Below, in pieces: positions 1-8,043 of a stretch of 9,653 nucleotides of DNA. The first letter of the stretch is position 1; each line of letters starts with the position of its first letter. The notes below the pieces were generated by a model, which was not told the origin of the DNA, did not search any database, and saw only the letters and a program-made list of their open reading frames with translations. This DNA comes from a bacterium (Candidatus Gribaldobacteria) CG07_land_8_20_14_0_80_33_18 (GTDB taxonomy: Bacteria > Patescibacteriota > Minisyncoccia > Minisyncoccales > CG1-02-41-26). The stretch spans positions 1 to 9,653 of the forward strand of contig PEWP01000040.1 in the NCBI GenBank assembly GCA_002779425.1. Direction: 5' to 3'. Both the position numbers and the translations under genes were made by a program.

Positions 1-2
1 TT

Positions 3-899
3 TTCCCCGGGTTGTTTATAAAAAGTTTAGTTTTTTTTATCCGCCGGCCAAATCAAATAAATTGTATTCATGCTCACGGGTTTGCAGCTGCGGCAATGGC
101 TAAGGTTATTTCCTGGTTTTTCCCGATAAGAACAGTGGTAAGCACTCATGCAATTTACCAGTTGGAAACAAGACCTGTTTTGGCCATTTTTATTAAATGG
201 CTGCTTGTTTCTTTTGATGAAATACTGGCCGTGAGTGAAATTTCTAAAAACGAATTAGTCAGGATCGGTCTTGATATTAAAAAAATTAAAGTTCATAAAA
301 ATTGGGTAAACCTAAATGTTTTTACTTCCCAAGACAGAGCTGTTTGTAAAAAACAATTAAAATTGCCAGACAAAGTGATTCTTTTTGTCGGCCGATTAAT
401 AGAGAAAAAAGGGGTAGGATTTTTATTGTCTTCAGCCGAGAGGTTTTCTGATATTTGCTTTGTTTTTGTCGGAGATGGTCCTTTCCGACATATAATAATC
501 CAGAAATCAGATCAATTTAAGAATATTCTTTATGCAGGAAAGCTGATGCAGGAAAAAGCTGATGAACTTGATAAACTGATAAAATATTATTCAGCGGCGG
601 ATTTATTTGCAACGATTCCAACTTATGACGAAGGATTTGGGGCGGTTTATCTTGAAACCATTGCCTGCGGGACTCCCGTACTTGCTTCGGAAAAAGGTTC
701 TCTGCCTACTTTTCTAGATAAGTCGGTTTCAACGCTGATTAAGCCTTCCCAAGAGGCGGTAGATAATGCTATTAAACAGTTATTGGGCAAAGATAAATCA
801 GTCCTTAAAGAAATGCAGTCTAATTGCCGGAAGTTTGCGGAAAAGAACTTCAGTGATAAAAATGCAGAAGTTATTTATCATTCTTATGGTTTTAAATAA
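3..899 (+). CDS. GT4-family glycosyltransferase, 5' end cut by window edge
   Basis: This is a GT-B fold glycosyltransferase of family GT4, which transfers a sugar from a nucleotide-sugar donor, probably at the cytoplasmic membrane during glycan assembly. The reading frame is open to the left edge, and the first visible codons (F-P-G-L) continue into good protein. The TTG at 12 is therefore an internal codon and roughly 80-90 N-terminal residues are missing. Visible parts in order are an N-terminal Rossmann segment with IHAHGFAAAAMAK, then VVSTHA, then ILAVSE, then KNWVNLNVF where many GT4 enzymes have an N-W-V-D or N-G-V-D motif. The C-terminal donor domain has FVGRLIEKKG, FVGDGP and the family's E-x7-E signature (EGFGAVYLE, near nt 630-656), followed by ACGTPVLAS. 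The stop is TAA at 897-899, and the next gene starts 11 nt later. Sampled GC (42% over nt 601-840) is well above that of the next gene. The family is secure; donor and acceptor are unknown. Confidence 0.93.
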   Translation, partial: FPGLFIKSLVFFIRRPNQINCIHAHGFAAAAMAKVISWFFPIRTVVSTHAIYQLETRPVLAIFIKWLLVSFDEILAVSEISKNELVRIGLDIKKIKVHKNWVNLNVFTSQDRAVCKKQLKLPDKVILFVGRLIEKKGVGFLLSSAERFSDICFVFVGDGPFRHIIIQKSDQFKNILYAGKLMQEKADELDKLIKYYSAADLFATIPTYDEGFGAVYLETIACGTPVLASEKGSLPTFLDKSVSTLIKPSQEAVDNAIKQLLGKDKSVLKEMQSNCRKFAEKNFSDKNAEVIYHSYGFK

Positions 900-910
900 T
901 GCCCTCCTGA

Positions 911-1789
911 ATGTTTAAGAGACAAAAAATGAAAAAAGACTTGGAAGAGAAAGTAAACAAAATATTAATTAACGCCGGAGATTTGTCTTTTCGCAGACGG
1001 GTTGTTGAAATTATAAATATACTTGATATTAAAGAAAATGAAACAATATTGGATTGCGGATGCGGAGATGGTTTTTATCTTGTTGTTTTGCGGAATTTAT
1101 ATCCAACTATAAAAATTGTCGGGCTTGATTACGACGATAAAATTTTATTAAAAGCCAAAGAATTTATAAAAAAGGACAGTTTAACTGAAATTTTAAAAGG
1201 CCGGATTGAAAATTTACCATTTAAAGATGAATTTTTTGACAAAATTATCTTGTCTGAAGTTTTAGAACACCTGGATGATGATGCTTATGGTTTAAAAGAA
1301 ATTTACCGTGTTTTAAAGAATAAAGGAAAATTAATAATAACCGTTCCAAATCATAATTATCCTTTTTTTTGGGATCCTCTTAATTGGATTAGAGAAAGAT
1401 TGGGGTTAGGACATTTTAACAAGGATAACGAGACTTTTGCGGGACTTTGGTCTATGCACCTGCGCTTATATTATCCAAAAGAAATTAAAAAATTAGTGGA
1501 AGAGGCGGGTTTTAAAATAAATAAAATTAAAATGTTAACCCACTATTGTTTTCCTTTTTCTCAAATTATTTTACATTTGGGAAAACAATATTTAAGAAAA
1601 ATGGCTCATTCCAAAAAAGTTACCGATACAATGGAAAAATTTAATTGGAATGCAGAAAACAAAGAAAGTATCGCCATTTTCCGTTTTGGTCAAAAACTGC
1701 TTGAAAAGATTGACAACTATAACAATGAAAAAATTTTTGATATAAATGTTTCTTCGCACGGAATATTGCTTCTTTGTCAAAAATTATGA
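911..1789 (+). CDS. Class I SAM-dependent methyltransferase (Methyltransf_11/UbiE-like)
   Basis: This 292-residue protein is a class I (Rossmann) methyltransferase that uses S-adenosylmethionine. Motif I is ILDCGCGDG (D48 to G54), the ribose-binding acid is D73 in GLDYDD, and a later core segment reads SEVLEHLDDD. The post-core strand LIITVPNHNYPFFWDP resembles methyltransferases acting on small molecules or sugars, and there is no nucleic-acid or protein substrate domain. An in-frame TGA at 908-910 sits directly before ATG 911, so 911 is the earliest possible start. A second ATG at 929 (MKKDLEEK) is also plausible, and neither has a clear Shine-Dalgarno site. The TGA stop overlaps the start of the next gene as ATGA, which suggests translational coupling with that B12/radical SAM enzyme. 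GC over nt 1081-1320 is about 27%. The substrate is unknown; O-methylation of a sugar or lipid intermediate is an inference from the neighbours. Confidence 0.9.
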   Translation: MFKRQKMKKDLEEKVNKILINAGDLSFRRRVVEIINILDIKENETILDCGCGDGFYLVVLRNLYPTIKIVGLDYDDKILLKAKEFIKKDSLTEILKGRIENLPFKDEFFDKIILSEVLEHLDDDAYGLKEIYRVLKNKGKLIITVPNHNYPFFWDPLNWIRERLGLGHFNKDNETFAGLWSMHLRLYYPKEIKKLVEEAGFKINKIKMLTHYCFPFSQIILHLGKQYLRKMAHSKKVTDTMEKFNWNAENKESIAIFRFGQKLLEKIDNYNNEKIFDINVSSHGILLLCQKL

Positions 1790-3138
1790 AAGTATTATTT
1801 ATTTATCCGTCTAACGACCTTTCTTATCCTTTGCAAATCGGATCACTTTCCGCGTTTATAAAACAATATGGACACAAAACAGATTTACTATCTTTATTTA
1901 TTGAAAATAATATAACAAAAAAACACTTGTCTTCTATAAACGATAAGTTAAAAGATTTTAAGCCTGATTTTGTTATTTTAAGCTGTTACGAAACATCTTT
2001 TTCTTGGATTAAAGAAATAACCGCTTATGTCAAAGGTCTTCGGCCGGAAATTGTTACCATTATTGGCGGTTATTTCCCAACTTTATGCCCTCAGGAAGTT
2101 ATAAAAGTTTCTTCAATTGACGCAATCTGCCGGGGGGAGGGAGAATGGGCGTTAAAAGAATTTCTGGACAACCCCCAAAGAAAAAACATTAAAAATTTTT
2201 GGTTTAAAGAAAAAGGGAAAATAGTGAAAAACGGAATTAGACCGCTTATTGAAAATTTAGATATCCTGCCTTTTCCGGACAAAACTTTTTTTGATTATCA
2301 AGAACACTTGGATAAGACTGAAAAAAAAGGCGAAAGAGTGGTAAAAATAATGGCCAGCCGCGGTTGTCCGTTCGATTGTACCTACTGTTGTAATAAATAC
2401 ATAAAAGAGTTATATCCGAATAAAAATAAATATTTGAGGATGAGAAGTCCTAAAAACATTGTAGAAGAACTGAAGGAACTTAAAGCAAAATATTCTTTTG
2501 AAAAGGTCGGATTTCATGACGACAATTTTACTTTAGATCTCAACTGGTTGAAAGAATTTGGCAGTCTTTACAAAAAAGAAATCAACCTGCCTTTTTATTG
2601 CGCTACCAGAGTTGAATCCTGCTCTGATAAAGTGCTGGATATTTTAAAAAAGGCAGGGTGTGAGCTGCTGCTTATTGGAGTTGAAAGCGGAGATGAAAAA
2701 TACCGCCGCGAAATAATGAAAAGATTTATGAGCAACCAATCAATAATCAGCGCGTTTAATAGAGCCAGAAAAAAAGGTATATTGACCTGGTCTTTTTCCA
2801 TGGTAGGACTACCTTTTGAAACAAAACAAATGCTTTTGAAAACTGTGTGTTTAAATTGGCAGTGCCGGCCGGATTTTGTAATGGCTTCAATTTTTTATCC
2901 GTTTAAAGGAACCCAATTGGGAGACATTTGTTATAATAAAGGTTGGGTCAATCTTCAAAAAAAAGACCAAGTAACTTCTTATGCGTGGGAATCTATTCTT
3001 GACCATCCAAACTTATCAGATTTAGAGATAAAAATTGCTAAATATTTAAATAGTTTAACGGCAATAAGAAGCAGTTTTTTTTGGAAACAATTGTTAATAA
3101 GATTGAACGACTTAATAAAATATAATAGAAGAATATGA
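1786..3138 (+). CDS. Cobalamin-binding radical SAM protein (first of four)
   Basis: This 450-residue enzyme has a B12-binding Rossmann domain (about residues 1-140) followed by a radical SAM TIM-barrel domain (about 185-400). In the B12 domain, IIGGYFPTLCPQE (G94-G95) and CRGEGE (R116-E120) are the usual loop signatures. There is no D-x-H-x-x-G motif, as in other BchE-like members that bind cobalamin without a histidine ligand. The 4Fe-4S motif is SRGCPFDCTYC (C194, C198, C201), with an extra cysteine at C202. LLIGVESGD and VGLPFET are further typical barrel motifs. I chose ATG 1786 (MKVLFIYPSND) over the upstream TTG at 1774. It begins exactly at the first beta strand and forms an ATGA overlap with the previous stop. 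The tail after about residue 400 is rich in aromatic and basic residues. Known relatives methylate or rearrange unactivated carbons; the substrate here cannot be assigned. Confidence 0.93.
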   Translation: MKVLFIYPSNDLSYPLQIGSLSAFIKQYGHKTDLLSLFIENNITKKHLSSINDKLKDFKPDFVILSCYETSFSWIKEITAYVKGLRPEIVTIIGGYFPTLCPQEVIKVSSIDAICRGEGEWALKEFLDNPQRKNIKNFWFKEKGKIVKNGIRPLIENLDILPFPDKTFFDYQEHLDKTEKKGERVVKIMASRGCPFDCTYCCNKYIKELYPNKNKYLRMRSPKNIVEELKELKAKYSFEKVGFHDDNFTLDLNWLKEFGSLYKKEINLPFYCATRVESCSDKVLDILKKAGCELLLIGVESGDEKYRREIMKRFMSNQSIISAFNRARKKGILTWSFSMVGLPFETKQMLLKTVCLNWQCRPDFVMASIFYPFKGTQLGDICYNKGWVNLQKKDQVTSYAWESILDHPNLSDLEIKIAKYLNSLTAIRSSFFWKQLLIRLNDLIKYNRRI

Positions 3139-4685
3139 GAAAAATTGGAAAAGTTGTTTTGTTCCAACCGGAAAATTTTTCTGCAACAAGGCATTATTAT
3201 GGTGTGCCTATGCAGCTTTTGGCAATTTCCCGGATTTTAGCCAAAGAAGGCTATGAAATTAAAATAATTACTCCGGTAGATTTTGAAAATCCCAAAGAAG
3301 AGGTTTTAAAACAGGCAAAAGGGGCAATCTGTGTTGGGCTGACGGTTTTAACCGGCTATTCGATTCATGACAGTTTAAAGGTCAGTAAAATGATAAAGAA
3401 ACATTATCCCAAGTTGCCGGTTGTTTGGGGAGGCTGGCATCCTTCAATTTTACCGATAGAAACTTTAGTTGATGAAAATATTGACATAGTAATAAAGGGC
3501 CAGGGAGAAAGAACTTTTGCTGAAGTAGTTCATTCTTTAGAAACAAAAAAATCTTTAAAAAATATTTTAGGAATCGCCTATAAAAACAAAGCTAAAGAAA
3601 TTATTGAAAATCCTGATCGCCCTCTTGAATCGCTTGATAATTTTCCGCCAATTCCATATTGGCTATTGAATATAGAAAAATATATTCTGCCTATGGAATT
3701 TGGCGAAAGATCTTTAACTTATTATACAAGCTGCGGTTGTCCCCATAATTGTATTTTTTGTGTTGAACCGATTGTAAATAAGTGTCATTGGGTTGGTCTG
3801 TCTCCCCAAAAAGCCGCCGACGAGATTACTAAACTTAAGAACGAATACAACTTAGACTCGATACAAATAATTGACAGCAATTTTTTTATTAGTGAAGACA
3901 GGGCAATACAATTTAGCCAAAGATTAATTGACAATAAAACAAACATTAAATGGGGAGATGTTAACGGCCGGACAAAACAAATGAGTAATTATAAAGAAAG
4001 CACTTGGAAATTAATGAAAAAAAGCGGGCTTGAGTGTGTTTTGGTCGGTGCAGAATCCGGAGATAATAAAATATTAAAATTTATGAATAAGGGGATTACT
4101 GTTGAAGACACCTTAAATTTTACTAAAATTTGCGCAAAATTTGATATTAAAATTCTCAGTTCTTTTTTAGTAGGATTTCCGAGATCAAACAACACTCAAA
4201 AATGTTTTAAATTGGTGGATGAAGAAATTGACAGTGCGTTTAAACTAATAGATAAAATGTTTAAAATTTATCCCAGGATCAGAATGATGTTCGCTCTTTA
4301 TCTACCTTATCCCAGTTCAGGACTTTTTGAACAAAGTAAGAAAATCGGCCTTGATCTTCCTGATGATCTTGAAGCCTGGAGTGATTATTTAATTGCGTCA
4401 GAAGATGTTTTTAATCAAAAGGTCAGACAAAAATGGGTAACTAAAATACAGGCAAGAAAAATATTAATGGCTTCGGTTTATATTTTTTTCTTTTTGGATC
4501 CTGATTCTTTTGGAATGGTGACAGGCAAAGTTAAAAATAAATTATTCAAATTTTTTTTAAAATTTGGTTTTAATATTGGTAAAGCGATAGCCTGTTTCAG
4601 ATGGAGACACAGATATTTTTCTTTGCCGATAGATTTCTATATTTATAATTATTTAAGACAACACCTTAATTTATTTAAAAATTAA
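3135..4685 (+). CDS. Cobalamin-binding radical SAM protein with long basic tail
   Basis: This is a 516-residue B12-binding radical SAM enzyme, longer than its neighbours because of its C-terminal region. The cobalamin domain shows WGGWHPS (G99-G100, H102) and KGQGE (K121-E125). The radical SAM motif is SCGCPHNCIFC, with cluster ligands C202, C206 and C209. A fourth cysteine (C200) replaces the arginine of the SRGCP motif seen in genes 3 and 6. Barrel motifs LVGAESGDNK and FLVGFP follow. Roughly the last 75 residues are hydrophobic, aromatic and basic (YIFFFLDPD, KLFKFFLKFG, CFRWRHRYFSLP). That would suit contact with a membrane or lipid-linked substrate, which is an inference. ATG 3135 overlaps the preceding TGA as ATGA, with only a weak GAAG upstream. 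The stop is TAA and the next gene begins 4 nt later. The family is secure; the reaction is unknown, with C-methylation the usual prior. Confidence 0.93.
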   Translation: MRKIGKVVLFQPENFSATRHYYGVPMQLLAISRILAKEGYEIKIITPVDFENPKEEVLKQAKGAICVGLTVLTGYSIHDSLKVSKMIKKHYPKLPVVWGGWHPSILPIETLVDENIDIVIKGQGERTFAEVVHSLETKKSLKNILGIAYKNKAKEIIENPDRPLESLDNFPPIPYWLLNIEKYILPMEFGERSLTYYTSCGCPHNCIFCVEPIVNKCHWVGLSPQKAADEITKLKNEYNLDSIQIIDSNFFISEDRAIQFSQRLIDNKTNIKWGDVNGRTKQMSNYKESTWKLMKKSGLECVLVGAESGDNKILKFMNKGITVEDTLNFTKICAKFDIKILSSFLVGFPRSNNTQKCFKLVDEEIDSAFKLIDKMFKIYPRIRMMFALYLPYPSSGLFEQSKKIGLDLPDDLEAWSDYLIASEDVFNQKVRQKWVTKIQARKILMASVYIFFFLDPDSFGMVTGKVKNKLFKFFLKFGFNIGKAIACFRWRHRYFSLPIDFYIYNYLRQHLNLFKN

Positions 4686-4689
4686 CACG

Positions 4690-5424
4690 ATGACTAACAG
4701 ATGGCAGGATGCTCAAAAAGCAGAATTAAAAGATTGGAAAAATAACCAAGTTTGTGATTTTGAACTTAAAGAAGTTGAAAAGAAGTATAAATTATTTTTA
4801 AAACAGCTTGCTGAAACAATTAAAATTGGCAAAAGGTGGAAAATTTTGGATTTAGGCTGTGGCCCTACCTGCATTTCCCGGTATTTACCGGTTTCTATTA
4901 AAATAGGGTTAGAGCCTTTGGCCGGAAAATTAAACTTAAAAAATAAATTGATTGCAGGAATAAAAATTTTAGAAGGAAAAGCGGAGAAAATTCCTTTCAA
5001 CGATAAATATTTTGATTTAGTAATTTGCCGAAACGCAATTGATCATATGGAAACCCCCCAAAAAGCAATCAAGGAAACCAGCCGGGTTTTAAAAAACAAA
5101 GGGTATTTTATTCTGGCGGTTTATGTTTATCCATATCCGATTGCACTATTTAAAAAACTGTCTGAAAAAATCCCATTTTTAAAAAATATTGAACATCCTT
5201 TTACCTTCACAATTCAAAGTTTAAAAAAATTAATACAAAAAGATTTTATTCTAAAAAAAGAATTTGTAATCCACACGGGTTATCACCCTAACGATTATGG
5301 AAAGGTTAATGAAAAAGTGTCTAAAAGAACATTGCTGGAAAAAACTGCAATTTTTATTAATTTTAAAGTGTTTAGGGAAAAATGGTTTGTTAAGGAATAT
5401 TGTCTGCTATTAAGAAAAAAATGA
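4690..5424 (+). CDS. Class I SAM-dependent methyltransferase
   Basis: This 244-residue Rossmann methyltransferase has motif I ILDLGCGP (D54 to P59), an acid at E75 in IGLEPL where SAM ribose is normally bound, and a core segment DLVICRNAIDHMETP. A strand ending LAVYVYPYP follows. The N-terminus (MTNRWQDAQKAELKDW) resembles a W-x-x-A-Q-x-x-E-x-x-x-W cap that I recall from methyltransferases in polysaccharide clusters; that comparison is from memory. The start at 4690 lies 4 nt after the previous stop and lacks a clear ribosome binding site, so it may rely on read-on from the upstream gene. The TGA stop at 5422-5424 overlaps the next start as ATGA, so this gene, like gene 2, is paired with a downstream B12/radical SAM gene. 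The substrate is unknown; a glycan or glycolipid intermediate is inferred from context. Confidence 0.9.
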   Translation: MTNRWQDAQKAELKDWKNNQVCDFELKEVEKKYKLFLKQLAETIKIGKRWKILDLGCGPTCISRYLPVSIKIGLEPLAGKLNLKNKLIAGIKILEGKAEKIPFNDKYFDLVICRNAIDHMETPQKAIKETSRVLKNKGYFILAVYVYPYPIALFKKLSEKIPFLKNIEHPFTFTIQSLKKLIQKDFILKKEFVIHTGYHPNDYGKVNEKVSKRTLLEKTAIFINFKVFREKWFVKEYCLLLRKK

Positions 5425-6845
5425 AAATTGCATTAATAAGGCCAAATTTTGGTTCATATTTTCAAATTACACCCCCCTTATCTTTAGGCTATTTATCAAG
5501 TTCTCTTAAAAATAACGGATATACCGATATTGTCTTGGTAGATGCTTCGCTGGATAAAAAAATTCCTCAGGAAGTAAATAGATTTTTGAAAAAAGAAAAT
5601 CCGGATATAATTGGTATTCAAGTATATACAGGTTCGCAGAATTGGGTAAAAGAATTACTTGTTTTGCTTAAATCTGAAAAGATTCATTCTCGAGTTATTG
5701 TCGGAGGCCCGCATATATCCGGTCTTGGGGAATTGTCTTTAGACTACCTAGGAGCTGATTTTGGTATTCTTGGTGAAGGGGAACAGTCGATTGTAAGTTT
5801 TGCTCAGTCTTTGGAGAACAAGTCTGATTTTGATGAAGTTGACGGGCTTATTTTTAAACAAAAAGGCAAATGGAAAACCGCCCGTAATTTGTTTGGTTTT
5901 ATAGACAACATAAACAATATTCCTTTTCCAGACTGGGATCTTCTTAATCCGGAAAAATATTTTAACTATATGGAAAGTGTCTCTCTTCCTTTAAAAGGAA
6001 AAAAGCCGACGCCGATTTTAACAAGCAGGGGTTGTCCATATCAATGCACTTTTTGTTGTTCCGGCGTTGTTTCAAGGCACAAAATCCGCTACCGTTTTCC
6101 CAAAAACATTGTTTCAGAAATAAAATATTTAAAAGAAAAATTTGGAGTCGACGAGATTTTTTTCAGCGATGATAATTTGACTTTAAATAACCAGAGGGCA
6201 AAAGAAATCTTTGATTTAATGATCAAAGAAAAACTAAATATTGTCTGGAGGGCGCCAAACGGCATCAGGATTGACAGTTTAACCGATTCTCTTGTGAATA
6301 AAATGGCACAATCAGGCTGTTACTTTGTTGGTTTAGGAATTGAAACCGGAAGTGATAAAATAATGAGAAATATTAAAAAAAATGTTGATTTAAATAAGGT
6401 CAACGAAAAAGTAAATTTACTGCAAAAATATAAAATAAAATCCAGCGGATTTTTTATGTGCGGATTAAGAAATGAAAGGCGGAAAGATATTCTAAAATCA
6501 ATAGAATTTGCCAAGAAAATTCCTTTTGACAGAATCCAAGTTTGTAATTTTGTTCCTTACCCGGGAAGCGAAGATTTTAACATTATTTACGATAAAGCAA
6601 ATAAAAAGGCTTACAAAAACAATGTTTTAAAATTTCAACAAAACGGTTTTGTTCCTGACTTTCAAACACTGTCATTAACAGAAATCTATAAAGTTCAAAG
6701 AAAATTTTTATTTGATTTTTATTTTAGGCCAAAAATTTTATATGACTTGCTGAAAAGTTTTAAAATAAGTCAATTAATTACACTCTTTAAACACCCTTTT
6801 TTTAAAAAGTGGATGGTATTTAAAAAAGATTGGTATGACAAATAA
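5421..6845 (+). CDS. Cobalamin-binding radical SAM protein (third of four)
   Basis: This 474-residue enzyme has the same two-domain plan as genes 3 and 4. The cobalamin domain carries IVGGPHIS (G95-G96-P97-H98) and LGEGEQS (G118-E121). The radical SAM motif is SRGCPYQCTFC (C205, C209, C212), again with an adjacent C213. VGLGIETGSDKIMRNI and the segment CNFVPYPGSEDF are typical barrel elements. The C-terminal tail includes RKFLFDFYFRPKILYDLL, which matches an FYFRP-type helix I recall from hopanoid-type and related B12/radical SAM proteins. ATG 5421 (MKIALIRPNFG) is preferred to the TTG at 5400. It starts at the first beta strand and overlaps the previous TGA as ATGA. The 3' end overlaps the next gene by 11 nt. 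A carbon-methylating or rearranging role on a lipid or glycan is inferred; the exact reaction is not visible. Confidence 0.93.
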   Translation: MKIALIRPNFGSYFQITPPLSLGYLSSSLKNNGYTDIVLVDASLDKKIPQEVNRFLKKENPDIIGIQVYTGSQNWVKELLVLLKSEKIHSRVIVGGPHISGLGELSLDYLGADFGILGEGEQSIVSFAQSLENKSDFDEVDGLIFKQKGKWKTARNLFGFIDNINNIPFPDWDLLNPEKYFNYMESVSLPLKGKKPTPILTSRGCPYQCTFCCSGVVSRHKIRYRFPKNIVSEIKYLKEKFGVDEIFFSDDNLTLNNQRAKEIFDLMIKEKLNIVWRAPNGIRIDSLTDSLVNKMAQSGCYFVGLGIETGSDKIMRNIKKNVDLNKVNEKVNLLQKYKIKSSGFFMCGLRNERRKDILKSIEFAKKIPFDRIQVCNFVPYPGSEDFNIIYDKANKKAYKNNVLKFQQNGFVPDFQTLSLTEIYKVQRKFLFDFYFRPKILYDLLKSFKISQLITLFKHPFFKKWMVFKKDWYDK

Positions 6846-8043
6846 TTTAAAAAGAAAATCAATTGTTTTTTTTCTTAATTGGGTGCAGGGTCAGGAAGAA
6901 GGTTTGACTGGGGGAGACAGGATTTGGATTGAACTGGCAAAGAAATGGAGCCCAAAAACAAAACTGTCAATACTTGGATCTGAGGAAGCGGTCAGGATAG
7001 GCAGAAAAAATATTTCTCAAAAGATTGAGATGCTCATTTGTTCAAAGGAAATTCGTTCTAAAAATTTACTTTCCGTTAATAGTCTTTTTAAAAATTCCAT
7101 TAGCCGGACAATTAAGGGGTTTATTTTTTTACGGACTTTTTTGAAAAATAACAAAGTGGATTATCTTTATTCTTCTTCCGATTTTCCCGCAGACAGTATT
7201 CCGTGTTTTTTAACAAAACTTTTACATCCAAAATTAATTTGGATTGCGGGTTTTTATTTATTTGCACCTCCTTTTTGGGATAAAAATTCTCCTTATAAAA
7301 AAATAGCTTTTTTTAGAGGTTTTGCATATTGGTTCTCTCAAATTCCTACTTATTTATTAATAAATTTATTTGCCGATTTAGTTTTTGTTACTTCGGAGCC
7401 TGATAAAAGAAAATTTATTAATTCAAAAAGAGAAGAAGAAAAGGTGATTGTTGTTAGGGGAGGAGTTGATGTTACCGGTTCAAAAAATTACAAACAAACC
7501 GGGAAAAATAAAAAATATCTTGCCTGTTTTATCGGCCGGCTGCATTATCAAAAGGGTGTTTTAGAGTTAGTTGATATCTGGAAGAGAGTCGTCGGTAAAA
7601 ATTCCAAAGCCAAATTGGCCATTATCGGGAACGGTGAGCTTAAATCTGCTTTGTGTGCAAAAATCAAAGATCAGAAGATGAAAAAAAATATTGACCTTTT
7701 TGGCTTTATGGACGGTGAGGCAAAATTTGAAATATTCAAAAACTCAAAAATTATAGTTCATCCGGCTATTTTTGACAGCGGGGGAATGGCGGCTGCTGAA
7801 GGTATGGCTTGGGGTCTGCCGGGAGTGAGTTTTGATTTAGAATCGTTAAAAACTTACTATCCTAAAGGAATGCTCAAAACACCTTGCTTTAACCTTGATC
7901 AATTTGCAGATAATATTTTGAAATTAAACGAAGACAGTGAAAAATATAAAAACTATTCAAAGGAAGCGCAGGATTTGATCAACCAGGAATGGGACTGGGA
8001 TAAAAGGGCAGAAAGGATTTTTGACAAAGTGTTTAGAAGATGA
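6835..8043 (+). CDS. GT4-like glycosyltransferase with altered E-x7-E motif
   Basis: This complete 402-residue GT-B glycosyltransferase probably adds a sugar to a lipid-linked or otherwise activated acceptor in the cytoplasm. The N-terminal domain opens with IVFFLNWVQGQ and GLTGGDRIWIELAKKW, a glycine-rich loop that starts many GT4 enzymes. It continues through LIWIAGFYLFAPPFW and LVFVTSE. The donor domain has CFIGRLHYQKGVLELV, AIIGNGE and IDLFGF. The nucleotide-sugar signature reads DSGGMAAAE (D314 to E322) before GMAWGLPG, so aspartate stands at the first position where the family usually has glutamate, while spacing and the second glutamate are kept. ATG 6835 overlaps the previous gene by 11 nt and is in a different frame. 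The TGA stop overlaps the next start as ATGA. Donor and acceptor are unknown. Confidence 0.9.
   Translation: MTNNLKRKSIVFFLNWVQGQEEGLTGGDRIWIELAKKWSPKTKLSILGSEEAVRIGRKNISQKIEMLICSKEIRSKNLLSVNSLFKNSISRTIKGFIFLRTFLKNNKVDYLYSSSDFPADSIPCFLTKLLHPKLIWIAGFYLFAPPFWDKNSPYKKIAFFRGFAYWFSQIPTYLLINLFADLVFVTSEPDKRKFINSKREEEKVIVVRGGVDVTGSKNYKQTGKNKKYLACFIGRLHYQKGVLELVDIWKRVVGKNSKAKLAIIGNGELKSALCAKIKDQKMKKNIDLFGFMDGEAKFEIFKNSKIIVHPAIFDSGGMAAAEGMAWGLPGVSFDLESLKTYYPKGMLKTPCFNLDQFADNILKLNEDSEKYKNYSKEAQDLINQEWDWDKRAERIFDKVFRR

Noticed and set aside
12..14. TTG at 12 as the start of the first glycosyltransferase
   Set aside because: The frame is open to the window edge and the N-terminal domain of the family is clearly incomplete, so this is an internal leucine codon.
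1774..1785. TTG start at 1774 for the first B12/radical SAM gene
   Set aside because: It adds only four residues before MKVLFIYP, which begins at the first beta strand; ATG 1786 gives the same ATGA overlap seen at other junctions.
4713..5000. Antisense open frame of 95 codons opposite the second methyltransferase
   Set aside because: It is a complement of conserved methyltransferase coding sequence with low-complexity F/S/K translation and no family signature.
5400..5420. TTG start at 5400 for the third B12/radical SAM gene
   Set aside because: The added residues lie inside the previous gene and before the conserved MKIALIRP strand; ATG 5421 with an ATGA overlap fits better.
7681..7688. Runs of eight A or T (also near 31 and 3074) as programmed slippage sites
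   Set aside because: All genes are already complete in one frame around these runs, and such runs are expected at this AT content.
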